A stretch of 64,000 nucleotides of DNA from Takakia lepidozioides (GCA_030704615.1 CM060733.1:3844001-3908000); one strand, 5' to 3'. Shown: positions 13,656 to 27,053, counted from the first letter of the stretch. The notes: generated by a model from the letters alone, not told the origin. Translations and numbers: made by a program.

Positions 13656-15349
13656 TTAACAAACAGCTTCCTGGGCTTCCAGTAGAGAACTTTTGATCTC
13701 TTGGGACAGCTCCCATCCTCGTTCTTGCATTTTATCATAAAACTTTCCGGCTTCACTCAATAATTGTCCTGCCACAAGCCCCTTGACCATTATATTGTAG
13801 CCAACCTCATTCATCACGACTCCTTTTTCCTCCATCAGACTCCAGACACCTCTTGCCATCTCAAGATTCCCAGCATGAGCATATGCAGCATACATGTTGG
13901 CATATGTTTTAAAAGTAAGCATCAGCCTCCGCTGGATCATCTCATCGAACACTTCCTTGGCTTCATCGACTAGTCCAACCTTGCCAAACCAACCGATCAG
14001 TGCCGTTAAGGTGTTCAACCCAGGCTTGATTCCTACGTTCTCCAAGTCTACCACCACCCGCACCGCCTTGTCTATGATGTTGGCCTTTTCGTACGCTCCA
14101 ATCAGAGTTGAAATAGCCCGATCATCAGGGGTAAATCCTGCAGCCCTGAGGCTATCAAAGACAGCCTTTGCAGTTTCGGGGTCTCCTGCACGACCATAAG
14201 CATGTAAGAGTGCAGTGAAAGCTTTCTGGGTCCCTTGGATGCCCTTGTCAAGCATCAAGTCAAAAATTCTTTGAGCATCCTTAGACTGACAAAGCCTCCC
14301 ATACGCAGTAATCAGCACTATATAGTTATCAGCATTGACAGTGACCCTGTCCGCCTCCATGTCTGTCAGCAAAGCTTCAGCTTCATGTGGCATTCCTGCA
14401 TACCCGTAAACAATCATCATCGCACTATAGGTGATTGCATCCGGCTGAAGCCCCATCAACCTAATCTGCTCAAACACTTGCCGCGCTCTTTCTGTCATTC
14501 CTGCTTGGCCCAAAGCTCCAATCATTGCTGTGTACATGGCCACATCCGGAGTAAAACCACATCCCTTCATGTCCCGTAACACATGTTCAGCATCAGCTGT
14601 ACGGTTCTCCTTCCCATATCTATCAATCATTTTGCTGCAGTCCCGCTCGTTCACATCAAACCACCTTTCCTGGAAGGCAAACTCAAACATCTGAACAATG
14701 AACACAAATCATTAGCATTGGTATAAGATGCATCTGTAAGTCACATAAAGTGCTTGCTCCCATGGAGAGAGTAGGGATAGAGAGGCTTAAAAAGGGGAGA
14801 GGAAGGGGGGCTTCTTTGTCGACATACTCAAATTACCTCCAGCTCCACAGCCCATAATTTCTCTCCAACCCTTAGGATAGACCCCTTGCTTCTTCTGTCA
14901 GAGAAAAAGACAATCAAAGATGTTCCTTAGTTTATCTAACCTCCAACAATGGAGTGCTTATGAACCTTCTCATCTGCCCTAGAGTGCAAAACCAATGCAT
15001 GTTCCTGATTGCAGTTGAAAGTGTCATAAGCCCTTACCTGTGTCCCACTCCACTTATATTGAAGAGTGTGAGAGGACATCCACAGTTGTCACTGTGTTTT
15101 GTAAGCTACGGGGCTAGAGCTACAGTTGTGAAATCAACCTCATCCTTCCTACAATGCGAACAATGCTGGCCTGGAAATCACAGCTCAAATCCCTGTAACA
15201 AATTGCTGTCTGTCGCAATATGGTGATTAAAAATTGTGTCTCCTATTCTCTGGTGGGGCTTTAACCCCATGACTGATTTCCACAAGGATTCTCTCTCTCT
15301 CTCTCTCTCTCAATGGCCACAAGGCTACGGCAACAACGTCTTCTGAGTA

Positions 15350-15383
<34 letters not shown>

Positions 15384-16366
15384 CAGAAACTTATGTAGTA
15401 TTTTCAATTCGCTTTTCCAATTCTACTTGGGTCGCAGATGGCTGGGTCATTCACCCAAACCCCAGACAATGTATCCTTTCTTAGGTTGAAGAGGCCCCTC
15501 ACCTTCAGGACCAGCTTCCGTTCTTCTTTGTTGTCAAATTCCTGGAAAACATCGATCCAATCTCTTCGCCCAGGTCGCATGCTGACCACCCAGCGCTGTA
15601 GCACCTCAAATATTTCATCTTCATTATGATCCTTCAGAGATCTAAGGCCCTTTATACCGAGCATTGCCTTCCTTGTCACCCTCCCCTTCACTAGAGGCTC
15701 CCCGTTCCAGTGCCTTCTTTTAGTCATGTGCGTTTTTATAATACTGCCTCTTTTGGGACGCCATTCTCTTGATCCAAATATCCGTGTTTTTGTACCCAAG
15801 CGGCTGATCAATCCCTCTTGATTGCCTGTTACTAAAGCAAGCCGCGGGGTGGTTCCCTCGAAAGCTAAAACCCCACCTGTATAGACGACGCTAAGAGGCC
15901 TTCTCCTGCTCCTCAAACTGCTTGGTACCAGTCCCCTGCTCCCCCATTGCAATCTCACCGGATCATTCAATCTACAACTCGGTACTCGATTCCATTCTTG
16001 CAACCTTATCAGACGTTTAATCCCACCAAGGAGCAAGGATCTTCCACCGAACTCATCTCTGTGACGGAGTCCCTGCATAGCTTTGCATTTCCTAAGTAAA
16101 GCCTTTTCACGCCCTCGCAAAATTCGACTTGAAAGTCCGACCAGCTCCCCAGCGTTATCCTTTGGCAAGCCACACCCACCTGGTACATTGAGAGACGCAC
16201 AAGTCTCCATCACGAGTCTTGCATCTGCGCATTTCCAGTTTCCCATACTTTCCTTTGAAGATGGAGCTCCATGGACGAGTCCATGAAGCGGAACTTGAAT
16301 CTCCAGTCTGGCATTATCAAAATGCCAAGGGGAACAAGACACTCTTAGTACCGTGACCATTTTCAC
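13656..16366 (-). CDS. P-class pentatricopeptide repeat protein
   Basis: This is a PPR protein, a helical-repeat RNA-binding protein that normally acts in chloroplasts or mitochondria. There are two exons: 16366-15503 and 14690-13656. The donor follows LVLK and the acceptor precedes MFEFAFQ; both are phase 0 and give about 632 aa. Residues 1-30 are rich in Ser, Arg and Val with few acids, as in an organelle transit peptide. A non-repeat region follows, with a basic stretch (TKRRHWNGEP) and the RRDWIDVFQEF segment. Then come nine 35-residue PPR units, for example the ones opening AMYTAMIGALGQAG and AFTALLHAYGRAG. There is no E or DYW extension, so it is P class. Its layout recalls the Arabidopsis At1g01970 group, but I hold that loosely. 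The 812-bp intron contains a LINE tail in a (CT)n tract. Confidence 0.88.
15290..15380 (+). repeat. (CT)n tract split by a LINE 3' tail
   Basis: A (CT)n run at 15290-15311 is followed by about 41 bp equal to the extreme 3' end of the LINE seen at 34.5 and 39.3 kb (GGCCACAAGGCTACGGCAA, then GAGTACATT). A second (CT)n run continues to 15380. It sits in the intron of the P-class PPR gene. It reads as a very short 5'-truncated LINE insertion inside a microsatellite. Confidence 0.75.
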
Positions 16367-19044
16367 AGTGATGGCTAAAACCCTAACCTTTCCAACATCA
16401 GGCAGGATTCATTGATAGGATCCTGAGACCGAGGATGAAACAGAAAGCAGAGGTCAGACGGAACCCATCTTACCATGAAGAGCCCAATTGGCTGCATTCT
16501 GAAAACTCTAGCATGAGGTCCTTCACCAATGCTTACAGCACTCTAGTGCCCCCCTGCAGCTTTTCTGATACCAACAAACACAAAGACTAACACAGAAACA
16601 ATTATCGCTTCCAGCCACTCCATCTTAGAGACCTCCGGGTGTTGGAAGACTTTGCACTCTCAAATTACGTGATTTCCAGAAGCACTACCGCAAGAGCAGA
16701 AGGCAGGAAGACCATCAAGAGCAGAGAGACGATGCAGTGCAACACAATCGCACAAGTTTTCTCGAGGATTTGTGAAGCGTCAACTGGAAGCTCCAACAGG
16801 CAGCTCTTTACTCTTACCTCTTCCCAAGAGTTTTTGACTCTTGGCTGTCACCTCTTTTTCATTTCACACGCGTCAGTATTATCACCGTTCGATATTACCT
16901 CTATCTCCTCGTGACCGTTCACATGGAAAACGAAAAGATATAGGTAAGATAATTTGTGGGTAAGAGGATAGGACTGGAATCTCTAGGAACTTGCGAGTGG
17001 GTTGTCTCGATCGCTCCCTCACCCATCAGGTTAATTCATAGAATTGGGACATGGCCAAAAGAAAAAGAATCCGTGCTGCATATGTAGAGCCCTAGAAATC
17101 TTGCAAGCTGGAGCTTTGTGATCCGTGTGTGTTTCTCTGGGATGGTGCAAGCAGCCTAATGTGCATGCTCAGTAAGCTAAGACCACTGGGAGCTGTGCAG
17201 CTCTGGAGCTCGGGACCTGTGGAGCTGAAATGGGCATCCACATTGGCAATACGGAGTCGGAGACGCTTGCAAGTGATGACGCCTCCGCAGGCCTCAGGAA
17301 AGAAGAAGAAAGGTGAAAACTAGTAACTCCTTCCCCTCGTTTGTGGAATCTGAACACTTCTGTGCTTTGGGTTCTGGCCTGTTTCCCTTCTCCGATTTCG
17401 CCCGCTGACCTCGCGGGTCTCTCTGCTCCCTTCACAGTAATGGAACTTGAAGATGCTTTGAACAAACTAAGCTCCTTCAAATCCCCGGGACTTGATGGTC
17501 TCCCAGTGGAATGCAGCCTCCGTATGTTCTTGACGCGGCCCCGCAGCAACTGAATCACGTTGCTGCGAGAAATTCACTCATGGTCAAGAGGGGGCTTTTG
17601 ATGATTGTGAGTGTATTTCATAGTAACTCCTGCAAAATCCTAGAGGATTTCTCTTAACCATTCATTGGCACCCAGCCTTGCACTTGTTTATATGGCTTGT
17701 TTGGGACACAACTTGGGACACCCTGTTTTTGGAGAGTACCCACCAGATTTTTTCAGGGTGAGAATTATGACAGGGCTCGCACAGAGCCCATGGAATTTCC
17801 TTTTCAAGTTTCAGCAGGTCCGACCATTTGGCCCTCGTCTCTCAATGCAGAGCACAGATGTTGAGACACATTTATTCCTCTAATTACTGCAGAACCTTAT
17901 TTGCCAGTTACACTGAGGGATGGATATGAACAGGAAGAGATGTACGACAGTTCCCTGCCAATGGTGACTAAACCTTGTCGAGAGGGACCCCCCTAGAGCC
18001 AGTTGTGGGATTTATGTACCCACTAAGGTATGCAAACTCAGCTGGCAAACTCGGCAGTGCTTATGCACAACCAATGGACAATCCTGCCAGAGTGAATGGA
18101 GTATTGACCTATGAGCCGGTATATACATCATGGAAACAACACTGAGCAATTTCCCACCCCGAGACAGATGTGACAAATGTGTGCGATTGCACCACCCTTC
18201 ACACCATGCAAGAGATAGAGAGGTTTATGTTACGGAAAGCGTAGACCCAGTCCATAAGGAGTTTACCAATGTTTCAGACTTGTCCTCATAGAAACTGAGA
18301 GTACTGGAAGCTGGCAAAGCTCACATTTTGTTGCAATTCTTGAACACAGGTCAAGCAATCAGCAAAGAATCGCTCTGGCAGGGGTTGTTCTTGGATCCTT
18401 TGCACTTGTGGAACAACACCTTTGATAAGGTGAGGCCATCTTCATTTAGAGTGTGGAAAATTTGTCAGGAGGACTTACAACTGAGGTGGTATTATGTATG
18501 GCTGAAGTTTATCTCCAGTTAAATTTGTGAGAGCTTGGCCTTTGTCACAACCAAAGCAGCAAAGGCAGTTCTTTCTCTTGCTATTTAGTAGGTTGTTTGA
18601 AGGTAGGTCGTTCCACGGTTATTTGAAGCTTTGGTGATTGTAGCCTGCTCTATGCAAGGGTATGCTTGAAGCTATGGCTCCTCAGCTGCTCCGTGGTGGG
18701 TCTCACAGAGAAGTCGAAGATCACCAGAGTTCAGGCATAAGCGTACCAAGGGTGTCCTTTGGATTGGGGTTGGATCAAACTCACCTCAGGCAAAAGCTGC
18801 CGTGATACAAGGCCAAGCACAGTCTGGTGTCAGTTCTTATGCTGATATACATGAAACTATATGCCGTGAATACGATGGGTATTACTGCTACGACAAGTCA
18901 AGGGTTCCAACTCAAACATATAGAATTGGTACAGTCTATTCTTGGAGTATGGCTACCACAGTCTTGTAACCTGAATATGTGTAGGAAGGAGCCTGCCATC
19001 ATGCTGAGATCTTTCTTGAAAGTATCTAGGAGCGTTTTAGATGG
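16367..19044. other. Intergenic region between the two PPR genes
   Basis: The two PPR genes diverge from this stretch, so promoters for both should lie at its ends. Apart from the LINE reverse-transcriptase scrap near 17.4 kb, I see only short open frames with no recognisable family. The 16.5-17.1 kb part has several 60-90 codon frames that are probably chance. Confidence 0.5.
17341..17553 (+). mobile_element. LINE reverse-transcriptase fragment
   Basis: The translation contains FTVMELEDALNKLSSFKSPG followed by LDGLPVE. This is the classic entry motif of non-LTR retrotransposon reverse transcriptases (an E/D-A-L-x-x-x-x-x-x-KSPGxDGLPxE pattern). It stops after about 70 codons without reaching the catalytic YxDD box, so it is a short relic. 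Whether it belongs to the same LINE family as the 3' copies elsewhere in the window cannot be tested here, because they do not overlap. Confidence 0.75.
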
Positions 19045-21936
19045 ATGATGCGAGTTCGACTGTTAAGGTTTATAACTAAGAGTCTTGAGTTGGGCAGGAC
19101 GGCAGGGTTCAATCAGCAACTCTTGTTTGTTGGACTTCAGACTGGCAGCAGGGGCACCACCTCCACCATGATCACTGCTTTTGAGAGCGGATTGAGATTG
19201 GTAGTCCAGAAGAATAGATATGATATGAAGGCACTATGTAAGGCAGGACGACTGAAAGAGGCACTGCACGTTTTGAACCAACCAGGCAGTCAGGCAGACT
19301 CCAACACTTATGTCTGTATCTTGCAGGGATGCAGCAACATGAAAGATTTAGCCGTTGGAAAGCAGGTGCACACCCACATTATCCAAAGTGGATTTAAGCC
19401 AAACATCTTTCTGCTTAATACTCTTGTCACTATGTATGCCAAGTGTGGGAGTGTGGTGGATGCACGTCAAGTGTTTGAGAAGATGCCTGAACGAAATGTA
19501 TTCTCATGGACGATAATGATAGGAGGATATGCCAAGCATGGGTGTGGCAGAGAGGCTTTTGAGATCTATGAACGAATGATAAGTGAAGGGGTGACACCGG
19601 ATAAGGTCACATTCAACTGCGTCGTCAATGCGTGCGCTAGCCTAGGAGCCCTGGCAAAGGGCAAGGAGGTCCATGCTGACATCATCAAAGCTGGAATTGC
19701 ACCAGATATCATTCTGGAGACTTCCCTAGCTGACATGTATGCCAAATGCGGGAGCATAAAGGATGCATGCCAAGTGTTCAACAATATGGCTACACGAAAT
19801 GTTGTATCATGGAGTGCAATGATCGCTGGATATGCTCAGCATGGATATTGTCTGGAGGCTTTCCAGATCTACAAGCAAATGATACAGGAAGGATTGACAC
19901 CAAACAAGGTCACATTTATTTGCATTCTCAATGCATGTGCCAACCTACGAGCTCTGGAAAATGGCAAAGAGGTCCATGCTGACATCATCAAAGCTGGAAT
20001 TGCATCATATGTTAATTTGGACAATACCCTTGTCAACATGTATGCAAAATGTGGGAGCATGAAGGATGCACGCAAAGTGTTCGACAATATGACTGAACGA
20101 GATGTGGTCTCATGGAGTGCGATGATCGCAGGATATGCTCATCACCGGTGTGGTAGGGAGGCTTTTGACATCTATGAGCAAATGCATGTAGAAGGGGTGT
20201 TGCCTGATGAGGTTGCATTCATTTGCATCCTCAATGTCTGTGCGAGCCTAGGAGCCCTTGAAAAGGGCAAACAGGTCCATGCTGACATCATCAACGCTGG
20301 AATTGTGCCAGTTATTGTTCTGGAGACTGCCCTTGTTGACATGTATGCCAAATGTGGGAGCATAAAGGATGCACGTCAAGTGTTTGATAATATGATTCAA
20401 CAAGATGTGGTCTCATGGAGCGTAATGATTGCAGGATATGCTCACCAGGGGTGTGGTAGGCAGGCTTTGGAGATTTATGAGCAAATGATACACAAGGGGG
20501 TGACGCCTGACAAGGTAACTTTCATTTGTGTTCTGAATGCGTGTGCCAGTCTAGGAGCTCTGGAAAAAGGCAAGCAGGTTCATGCTGACATCATCAAAGC
20601 TGGAATTGCTCCAGATACCATTGTGGAGTCTGCCCTTGCTGACATGTATGCCAAATGCGGGAGCATGAAGGATGCACACGAGGTGTTCGACAATATGGCT
20701 CAACGAAATGTGGTCTCATGGAGTGCAATGATCACTGGATATGTTCAGCATGGGTGTGGTAGGGAGGCTTTCCAGATCTATGAGCAAATGATTCGAGAAG
20801 GGGTCATGCCTGACATTGTTACGTTCATCTCTGTTGTGAATGCGTGTGCTAGCCTAGGAGCCCTGGAAAAGGGCAAAGTGGTCCATGGTGACATCAGGAA
20901 AGCTGGAATTGTGCCAGATATCATTCTGGAGACATCACTTGCTGATATGTATTCCAAATGTGGGAGCATAAGAGATGCGCGTGAAGTGTTTGACAACATG
21001 GCTGAACGAAACGTGGTCTCATGGAATGCAATGATTGCAGGATATGCTCAGAATGGATGTGGTAGGGAGGCCCTCCAACTGTTTGCACAAATGCAACAGG
21101 AAGGCTTGAAGCCAGACAGCATCACCTTTATCTGTGTTATCTCTGCATGTAGCCATGTGGGCCTTGTGGATGAAGGCCGTCACTACTTTGATTCCATGAC
21201 TCGAGATCATGGCTTCACTCCTACATTAGAGCATTTTGGCAGTATGGTGGACCTTCTTGGACGTGGTGGCCGATTGGATGAAGCAGAGGACTTCATCAAC
21301 AAAATGCCAATCAAACCGGATGCTTCAGTGTGGGGTGCCTTGCTTGGTGCCTCTAGAATTCATGGTGATGTGGAGCTAGCAGAACGTGCAGCAAAATGCC
21401 TTCTCAAGCTGGATCCACAGAATGCTGCAACATATGTGCTCCTATCAAACATCTATGCTGCAGCTGGCAGGTGGGACGATAAAGCAAATGTGAGACAGCT
21501 GATGGAGGACAGAGGTGTCAGAAAGGAGCCAGGCTACAGCTGGATTGAGATCAACAACCAGGTGCATACATTTGTTGTAGAAGACAAATTCCATCCAAAA
21601 ATTGAGGAAATCCATAATGAGCTGAAGAGATTATCTGGGCAGATGGTGGAGGCTGGTTATGTGCCTGATACTAGGTTTGTATTGCACGATGTGGAGGAGG
21701 AACAAAAGGAGTTTTCTCTTTGCTATCACAGTGAGAGGCTGGCCATTGCTTTTGGACTCATCAGCACGCCTTTCGGGACTCCTATCCACATCATGAAGAA
21801 CCTTCGTGTGTGTGGTGACTGCCACACCACCACCAAGTTCATCTCAAAGATTGTTGGGCGAGCAATAGTTGTGCGGGATGCCCACCGTTTTCACCACTTC
21901 CAAGACGGGATTTGCTCTTGTGGGGATTACTGGTGA
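19045..21936 (+). CDS. PLS-class PPR-DYW protein (C-to-U RNA editing factor)
   Basis: This is a single-exon, 963-aa pentatricopeptide repeat protein of the PLS-DYW class. The family binds one or a few organelle transcripts, and its DYW domain deaminates cytidine. Residues 1-45 are basic and Ser/Thr-rich, as in a transit peptide. Repeats run from about 60 to 700, many containing the phrases [12 protein letters not shown] and [19 protein letters not shown]1/E2 motifs (from [14 protein letters not shown]) lead into a complete DYW domain. The zinc and catalytic signature is intact: HSE at about 895-897 and CGDC at 923-926. The protein ends exactly at DYW. The triplet blocks repeat at the DNA level about every 303 bp with high identity, which suggests recent internal duplication. 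No in-frame stop was found. An upstream start is excluded by stops, so the ATG at 19045 is taken; the next Met is adjacent. Confidence 0.94.
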   Translation: MMRVRLLRFITKSLELGRTAGFNQQLLFVGLQTGSRGTTSTMITAFESGLRLVVQKNRYDMKALCKAGRLKEALHVLNQPGSQADSNTYVCILQGCSNMKDLAVGKQVHTHIIQSGFKPNIFLLNTLVTMYAKCGSVVDARQVFEKMPERNVFSWTIMIGGYAKHGCGREAFEIYERMISEGVTPDKVTFNCVVNACASLGALAKGKEVHADIIKAGIAPDIILETSLADMYAKCGSIKDACQVFNNMATRNVVSWSAMIAGYAQHGYCLEAFQIYKQMIQEGLTPNKVTFICILNACANLRALENGKEVHADIIKAGIASYVNLDNTLVNMYAKCGSMKDARKVFDNMTERDVVSWSAMIAGYAHHRCGREAFDIYEQMHVEGVLPDEVAFICILNVCASLGALEKGKQVHADIINAGIVPVIVLETALVDMYAKCGSIKDARQVFDNMIQQDVVSWSVMIAGYAHQGCGRQALEIYEQMIHKGVTPDKVTFICVLNACASLGALEKGKQVHADIIKAGIAPDTIVESALADMYAKCGSMKDAHEVFDNMAQRNVVSWSAMITGYVQHGCGREAFQIYEQMIREGVMPDIVTFISVVNACASLGALEKGKVVHGDIRKAGIVPDIILETSLADMYSKCGSIRDAREVFDNMAERNVVSWNAMIAGYAQNGCGREALQLFAQMQQEGLKPDSITFICVISACSHVGLVDEGRHYFDSMTRDHGFTPTLEHFGSMVDLLGRGGRLDEAEDFINKMPIKPDASVWGALLGASRIHGDVELAERAAKCLLKLDPQNAATYVLLSNIYAAAGRWDDKANVRQLMEDRGVRKEPGYSWIEINNQVHTFVVEDKFHPKIEEIHNELKRLSGQMVEAGYVPDTRFVLHDVEEEQKEFSLCYHSERLAIAFGLISTPFGTPIHIMKNLRVCGDCHTTTKFISKIVGRAIVVRDAHRFHHFQDGICSCGDYW

Positions 21937-22212
21937 AACGATCACTCTCCATTTTATTATACCGGAGTTTGAACCAAAATAGTTTGAGCACTTCGAGGGT
22001 ACATCCATTTCATACTGAGACCTCCACCATTTGTCACCTGTCCTCAATTTTCCCTTTATAAGGCACACTTCAGGCACATCTTTTAAAATGGAGGGGGGAA
22101 ATAACCCTCCGTCATTTATCAGCAACAAGGCTACACGTCAAAGGCATTGGGAGAAGTCCTCCTGATGGACTTGATGTGAAATATGCTATTTGCGAATAAT
22201 AAGCTCGAAAAG

Positions 22213-23190
22213 AATGTACTCATAAGACTTTGTTTGCCGTAGCCTTGTGGCCATAGACCCCGCGGGTGGTTGAAAAAGGGAGCAGAAACTATTTTTTGTG
22301 AGGGGCTCACTCTGGTAGTGTGACTTACCTTATAAAGACATTTATTTAGAGTTTTCCAGGTATCCCTTCACACAAGCATCAACTTGATGTGTGTGAGCAT
22401 CCTAGCGTTTAGATCCCAAGAGGGCCAGGGCTTTAGGCTCAGCCTCAAGATTTTGATAGTTGGTGAACAGGTGTGCAGGGACAATGTTCTTGATTGTCCT
22501 GAAGAGGGTCACTCTCTGGTGAGAATCTCCCAGCCAATGTATCAGAAAATGGATATTGTCTTCAGGCTGCCCGCACATTGGGCAATTACATCTCCTCTTC
22601 CTCTCTGAATCTGTTTATTGTTCAAAGGAGGCTTCTCGCCCTGAGTTTAAATTTCAGTCTAGTGCCAATGGTAGGTAGGCCCTTGACACTGGAAACAAGT
22701 TAAGAGAAGTTTTATGCCTAAATTCACTTTCATAGGACAGTCTTTGGGCATCAGACATGGCTTAGCTTCATCCAGTAGGGTCAATTCACCCAATAATATT
22801 CAGATGCTTGAAAATCTATTCTACCCTTTCCTGCCAAGACTGAGGCTGTTTAACAGAATGGTCTTGCTTCCGAGGAATACCTTAGATTATACTTAGGGTA
22901 GGTGGTATTCGGCATGTGATTCAACTGACCCTCTGACCTTGAATTCATCACGACAACAGCTTAAGGGAGGTATGCCAAACTCGCCCCAAACAGCCACATT
23001 AGCCGTTCTAGAACAAGCCGACATGCTTTCTTTGAGCACTGCGACCTGAATGGAATCTAGAGATTTAGCATGGTTGGAATTGTCGACCCATACAGCAGAT
23101 GCATACTCCAAGGCCGGCCTAGCAACATTGCAAACCATGGTCCCTTTTTAACTTCAGTATTAATCCCTTTGCAATGGAAAAAATTGGAAA
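22213..23190 (-). mobile_element. 5'-truncated LINE, 3' part
   Basis: The minus strand carries the C-terminal end of a LINE ORF2, including RPALEYASAVWVDNSNHAKS at about 23080-23130, shared with the copy at 34.5-35.7 kb. A degraded zinc-knuckle region and 3' UTR follow. The 3' end is the AATGTACTCATAAG block at 22213. The 5' truncation point abuts a GA-rich tract (23190-23208). The reading frame is broken in several places. Confidence 0.8.
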
Positions 23191-23499
23191 AGAGAAAGAG
23201 AGAGATGTGGAGAGCAGCCACTCACATTCCCCAAGAAGACCTCATGAGGAGCTACTAAAGATGTATTTTTAAGGAGTAGCATTTCTCAATCGAAGGCTGT
23301 TTAACCAGTTCTTCAGTTCTCCAGTTCTATTTTGCCAGTTCTTTTTGCTTCTCAAGAAGCAGATCATTGTTCCCTTTTTCTCTCTTGAAGATGTAGTCGC
23401 TTCTGATCAAATAAGGCACTACTGCTTCTGTAACATTGAAATCCTGCAGACTGCTAGCTTGATTTTGAACTTCGAAAGTGGGCAACTGTAGTCAGAATC

Positions 23500-25393
23500 T
23501 TAAGTGGTGTAATTGGGCGCGGTGTGGCCGCTGGCAGCAATTTCAGCCTCATGGCTGGGGGCAGCACTCGTTGAGGGAGTAACCACCGTAGAAGTCAACA
23601 AGGATGGCAATCTGGGGATTCCCTGCAAATAGAAGGTGTAGAAGAGCTTGGAGGGAAATTTGATTTGGTGCAGTAAGACCTGGCCATATACTCCAAGGAA
23701 GATGCCACTGCCCCCTGTGATGGTCAGATACGAGTCCTCGTAGGTCAAATATGGTCCCTGAGAAATTCCCAAAGTAAGCAAAAATCAGGATAATTAGCTG
23801 CCTCCTTCCAGATCACATTGGATTGAGAACCACAAGAGCGACTACATGTGATCCCTGTTTCCATATGCAACATGCAACAAAATTGAACAGACAACAACAG
23901 CACTTTGAGGGCGAGGCTCATGTGTGAAGTGTACATGTCAAAGAGAACAAAAACCAGTTCAACATTCTGGGGGACAGGGCTGGGAACACAAAATGAGTCT
24001 TCTGTTAGAACATGTCGAAGTCAAAGAGACGTGGTTTGTTCGTCACCACATGGACCTTTCTGGTAAGTTCCCCCCCACAAAACCATCCCGTGTGCAGTCT
24101 CCCCCAACTTGCACACCAATCGTTCAAGATCCCTGAGATTTCTTGGTGGTGCATAAGTCACTCCCGGTTCTTTCTTTTTCAAGTTTGCAAGTGATCAGCA
24201 AACGTCAGATCCCAGGTTTGTACCAGTGCAGGAGGGAAGTGTATGTCATGAGAACGTACAAGATTGATGATTTCACCTTTCGTCAAAGATAATGCACTTA
24301 ACTCTCGTTCTCGCGAGCAAGATGTAATGGAGGGATCATACCTGCACACAGATGTGGCCATAGTCGCCAAAGTAGAAGCTGTAGGTGGCTTCATAGCGGT
24401 CACCATTTTTCTCAGAATTGTGCTGAATTAGCACACATAGTCCCGCAGTGATGCCAAGCCTCGTCTGCAATGACCCGTCGTAGATCTGGCATACCCATCA
24501 CTCATAACCACATCATTTTCATCAGTCCACAATGTATTGCCCTTAGCTTTACAGCTATTCATGTATGCGGCAGTCCACCTGCGATGTACTTGAAGGAAAA
24601 ACTGGCACATTCTCTTCTGGACCCTCACAACAGGCCCTGTACTTTGCGTGAGCTCACACATCTTCACCCCTGAATCCGCACCGAGCAAAAATTTCCCGAG
24701 TACTCAACGAATCCTTTCCAGGCCAATTGCAGAGCCAAAGGTATCCATCAACCTCATGTTTAGCCAGAAAACTTTGGCCCGACGAGCGACATAACCAGTA
24801 AATAACAATGAGACCTTCCATGGACTCCGGATGTAATAGACATTGCATTTGACAAGAAGCCTCGGTGCTTGTGGGCGCTCCCGACCTAGGTGCAAGCTTC
24901 TCTAACTGTGAATTCAACCCACTGCCTTAACTAACAGACTCGATAACCCCGTCTGGCAGGGCTGTGTACACATTGCATAGCTTTGACCTTCACATCGGTG
25001 TACTTCTACGTCAAGATTTCACCAGAAGAATAAGTGAATCGGTTAGCGAGGCAACTGGCGTCTTCAAAGGTGCCGTCTACCGCTATGGAACTCCCCTATA
25101 TTCTTCAAAGACAGTTCACATTCCGAGCTGCAACACTGAGCTACTGCACCTTCATCGGTAGAAGTATACACCCAAAGGTTGCCAAGGTTTGAAGCACAAA
25201 CCTTGTTGGAGAAAGGGACAAGGTCTCCAATAGCATTGACCCCCTGGGCGATTGGAGGGGTGTTGGGTCCGAGCTTGTCCTTCATTGAACTGAGGCGCAA
25301 GTAGGCAGGGCTGCCTCTGTCCCCGTCGTTGATTTCATACACGGACATCTCCTGCACTCCCGAGTGTACCCCACGACAGTTTAGTCCAAACAT
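23500..25393 (-). CDS. AOC: Allene oxide cyclase
   Basis: This enzyme cyclises 12,13-epoxy-octadecatrienoic acid to cis-(+)-12-oxo-phytodienoic acid (OPDA), the jasmonate precursor, normally in plastids. Three exons join in phase 0: 25393-25172, 24464-24342, 23757-23500, giving about 200 aa. The family core is clear: [24 protein letters not shown]-type (here [10 protein letters not shown]), [46 protein letters not shown], and a C-terminal NYT-type end. The active-site residues known from plant AOC are present: Glu and Asn of YEIN, Pro of GSPA, and Asn of PFSN. The region between SSMKDK and AIGDL is about 14 residues longer than usual. The Met at 25393 leaves no obvious transit peptide, so either this isoform is not plastidic or an upstream exon was missed. 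The gene diverges from RPA49, with about 1.7 kb between the starts. Confidence 0.93.
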
Positions 25394-27053
25394 GGTGTCC
25401 AGACAAACTTTGTGGGTTTATGCTCTCGCAACCGGAAGAGACCCGGGAGAGATGAAGTACCCAAGGTAGATAGGTATGGAGCAAATTGTGAGCAAATTAT
25501 GGAAGAGAGAAACGGACAACATGAGACAGATTTGGTACTGCAATCTCCGGGCCGATCGCCCAGTATAAATCTGTCTGAAAAGAGCGAAGGCGAATCTCCT
25601 CATGACCCAGAAACCCATACAGACTTCTGCCACTGACATCAAGCACGTGTGCGAATCTTTGACAAATTATTGCCCATGCCTTCTGCATTGCATCTTCCCC
25701 ATCTCATGTGCGTGCGCCATCGTGCTCTTGCAATCCAGCGCCTGCAGCTGGGCATGGCTGACATCCCCCTCCGACACTCCATGGAAACTCTAAATATTCT
25801 TTTTACACACCTCAATTTTCAAACAATTTTCTGTGGTCAACTTGTAGCTTGTTACATGTCGACTAAAGGGGGGTGCCTTTCCATCTACACACCAATTCGC
25901 CAGAGAGTAGCAGTGGGTGAGGACTCCACCAACTCGCCCACTCTGAGGTGGCGGTCAACTCATGCTCCCCACCCACCCACCACGACCAACTGTTTTGAGA
26001 TCACTGGAACGGAACGTGGTGTTTGTGATTCCACCTGAGCTACAGTTGTGGCTTTCAACTCAACTGAGTGAGTGTCGACCCTTCCCAAGGTCTCCTTCAA
26101 GGGGGCTTCAAGGAGAGGGGGGGGGGGGGGGCTCTCTTGAATTTGTTCTGGTTTCTCCACAAAACTGTCTCCGTCCTTGAATGGAATCTTGTTGACTGGA
26201 TGTGGATGCTTTTGGATGCCCCCGTCCCATTTCTCTCTCACTCTGCTAAGATTGGTTGTACTTAATCCTTTCTTTGCAAAGTGACGATGGGTTTTCTTAG
26301 GCGAGGGTGTGAATGTTCGAGTTGGGAAAGAAAGGGACTTTGAAGCCATGCTTGTTCAAGTGGGGATGTCGAGTTGGGATATCCGGGTAGGTATGTCTGG
26401 ACACTGATTCGCATCAGCTATGATATAATTGCATTTGGAAATATTGAGTCTGACAGCTAATCAGCTGTCAGAGATCATCCCATGCCTGATATGTATCCAA
26501 GTCTTCTTTCTTTGTTCCCATTAGCTATCTAAGTGGCCCAGACCTCCTGTATACCGTATTAAGGATTGCATGAGCTGCCATACAAAGAGGTGTTATCAAA
26601 AGTCAAAACCCCTCCTCTCGCAATGCTTACAGGACTCTACTGTCATACCTCTTACCTCATACCCCCATTACATGTACACTCCCACAAATGGATGCCCCTG
26701 CTCTCTAGAAACCAGACATATAATCGTACGCCACTACCACCGTAACCCAGCGCTGGACCTACACACATCCGTGATGTTATGGCTTTACCAGACTACATTC
26801 CCCCAATGAAACCCCATTATCGGCAGACCACAAAGCACCTGTCTGCAAAGCTATCAAAAAGGCCCCAAATTAGAATTTACCCCCCTTCTCCAAAAACTCT
26901 AAGAGAATTTTAGGTCAGCAGCAGGAGCTCAGCTTCCACAGCCCGCCGACCCTTCTCGTTGGAGATAAAGAGATTGAATCAACCCAGTGGAATTGAAGGC
27001 GAGATCAGAGCAAGTAGCAGGAGCTGTATTGAGCGCGTGCTGTAACATTGAGA
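25394..27053. other. Divergent intergenic region AOC / RPA49
   Basis: This is the shared upstream region of two divergent genes. It contains a poly-G run near 26117-26133 and no supported coding sequence. The overlapping frames at 25.4-26.35 kb on both strands are rich in Pro and Ser and show no family motif. A missed first exon of AOC could lie in the proximal part. Confidence 0.4.

Noticed and set aside
15290-15380. CRISPR-like or satellite array in the CT-rich stretch
   Set aside because: A microsatellite split by a LINE tail; no regular repeat-spacer structure, and the window is plant nuclear DNA.
17169-17558. Minus-strand 129-codon frame
   Set aside because: Antisense to the LINE reverse-transcriptase fragment, which has the recognisable KSPGxDGLP motif on the plus strand.
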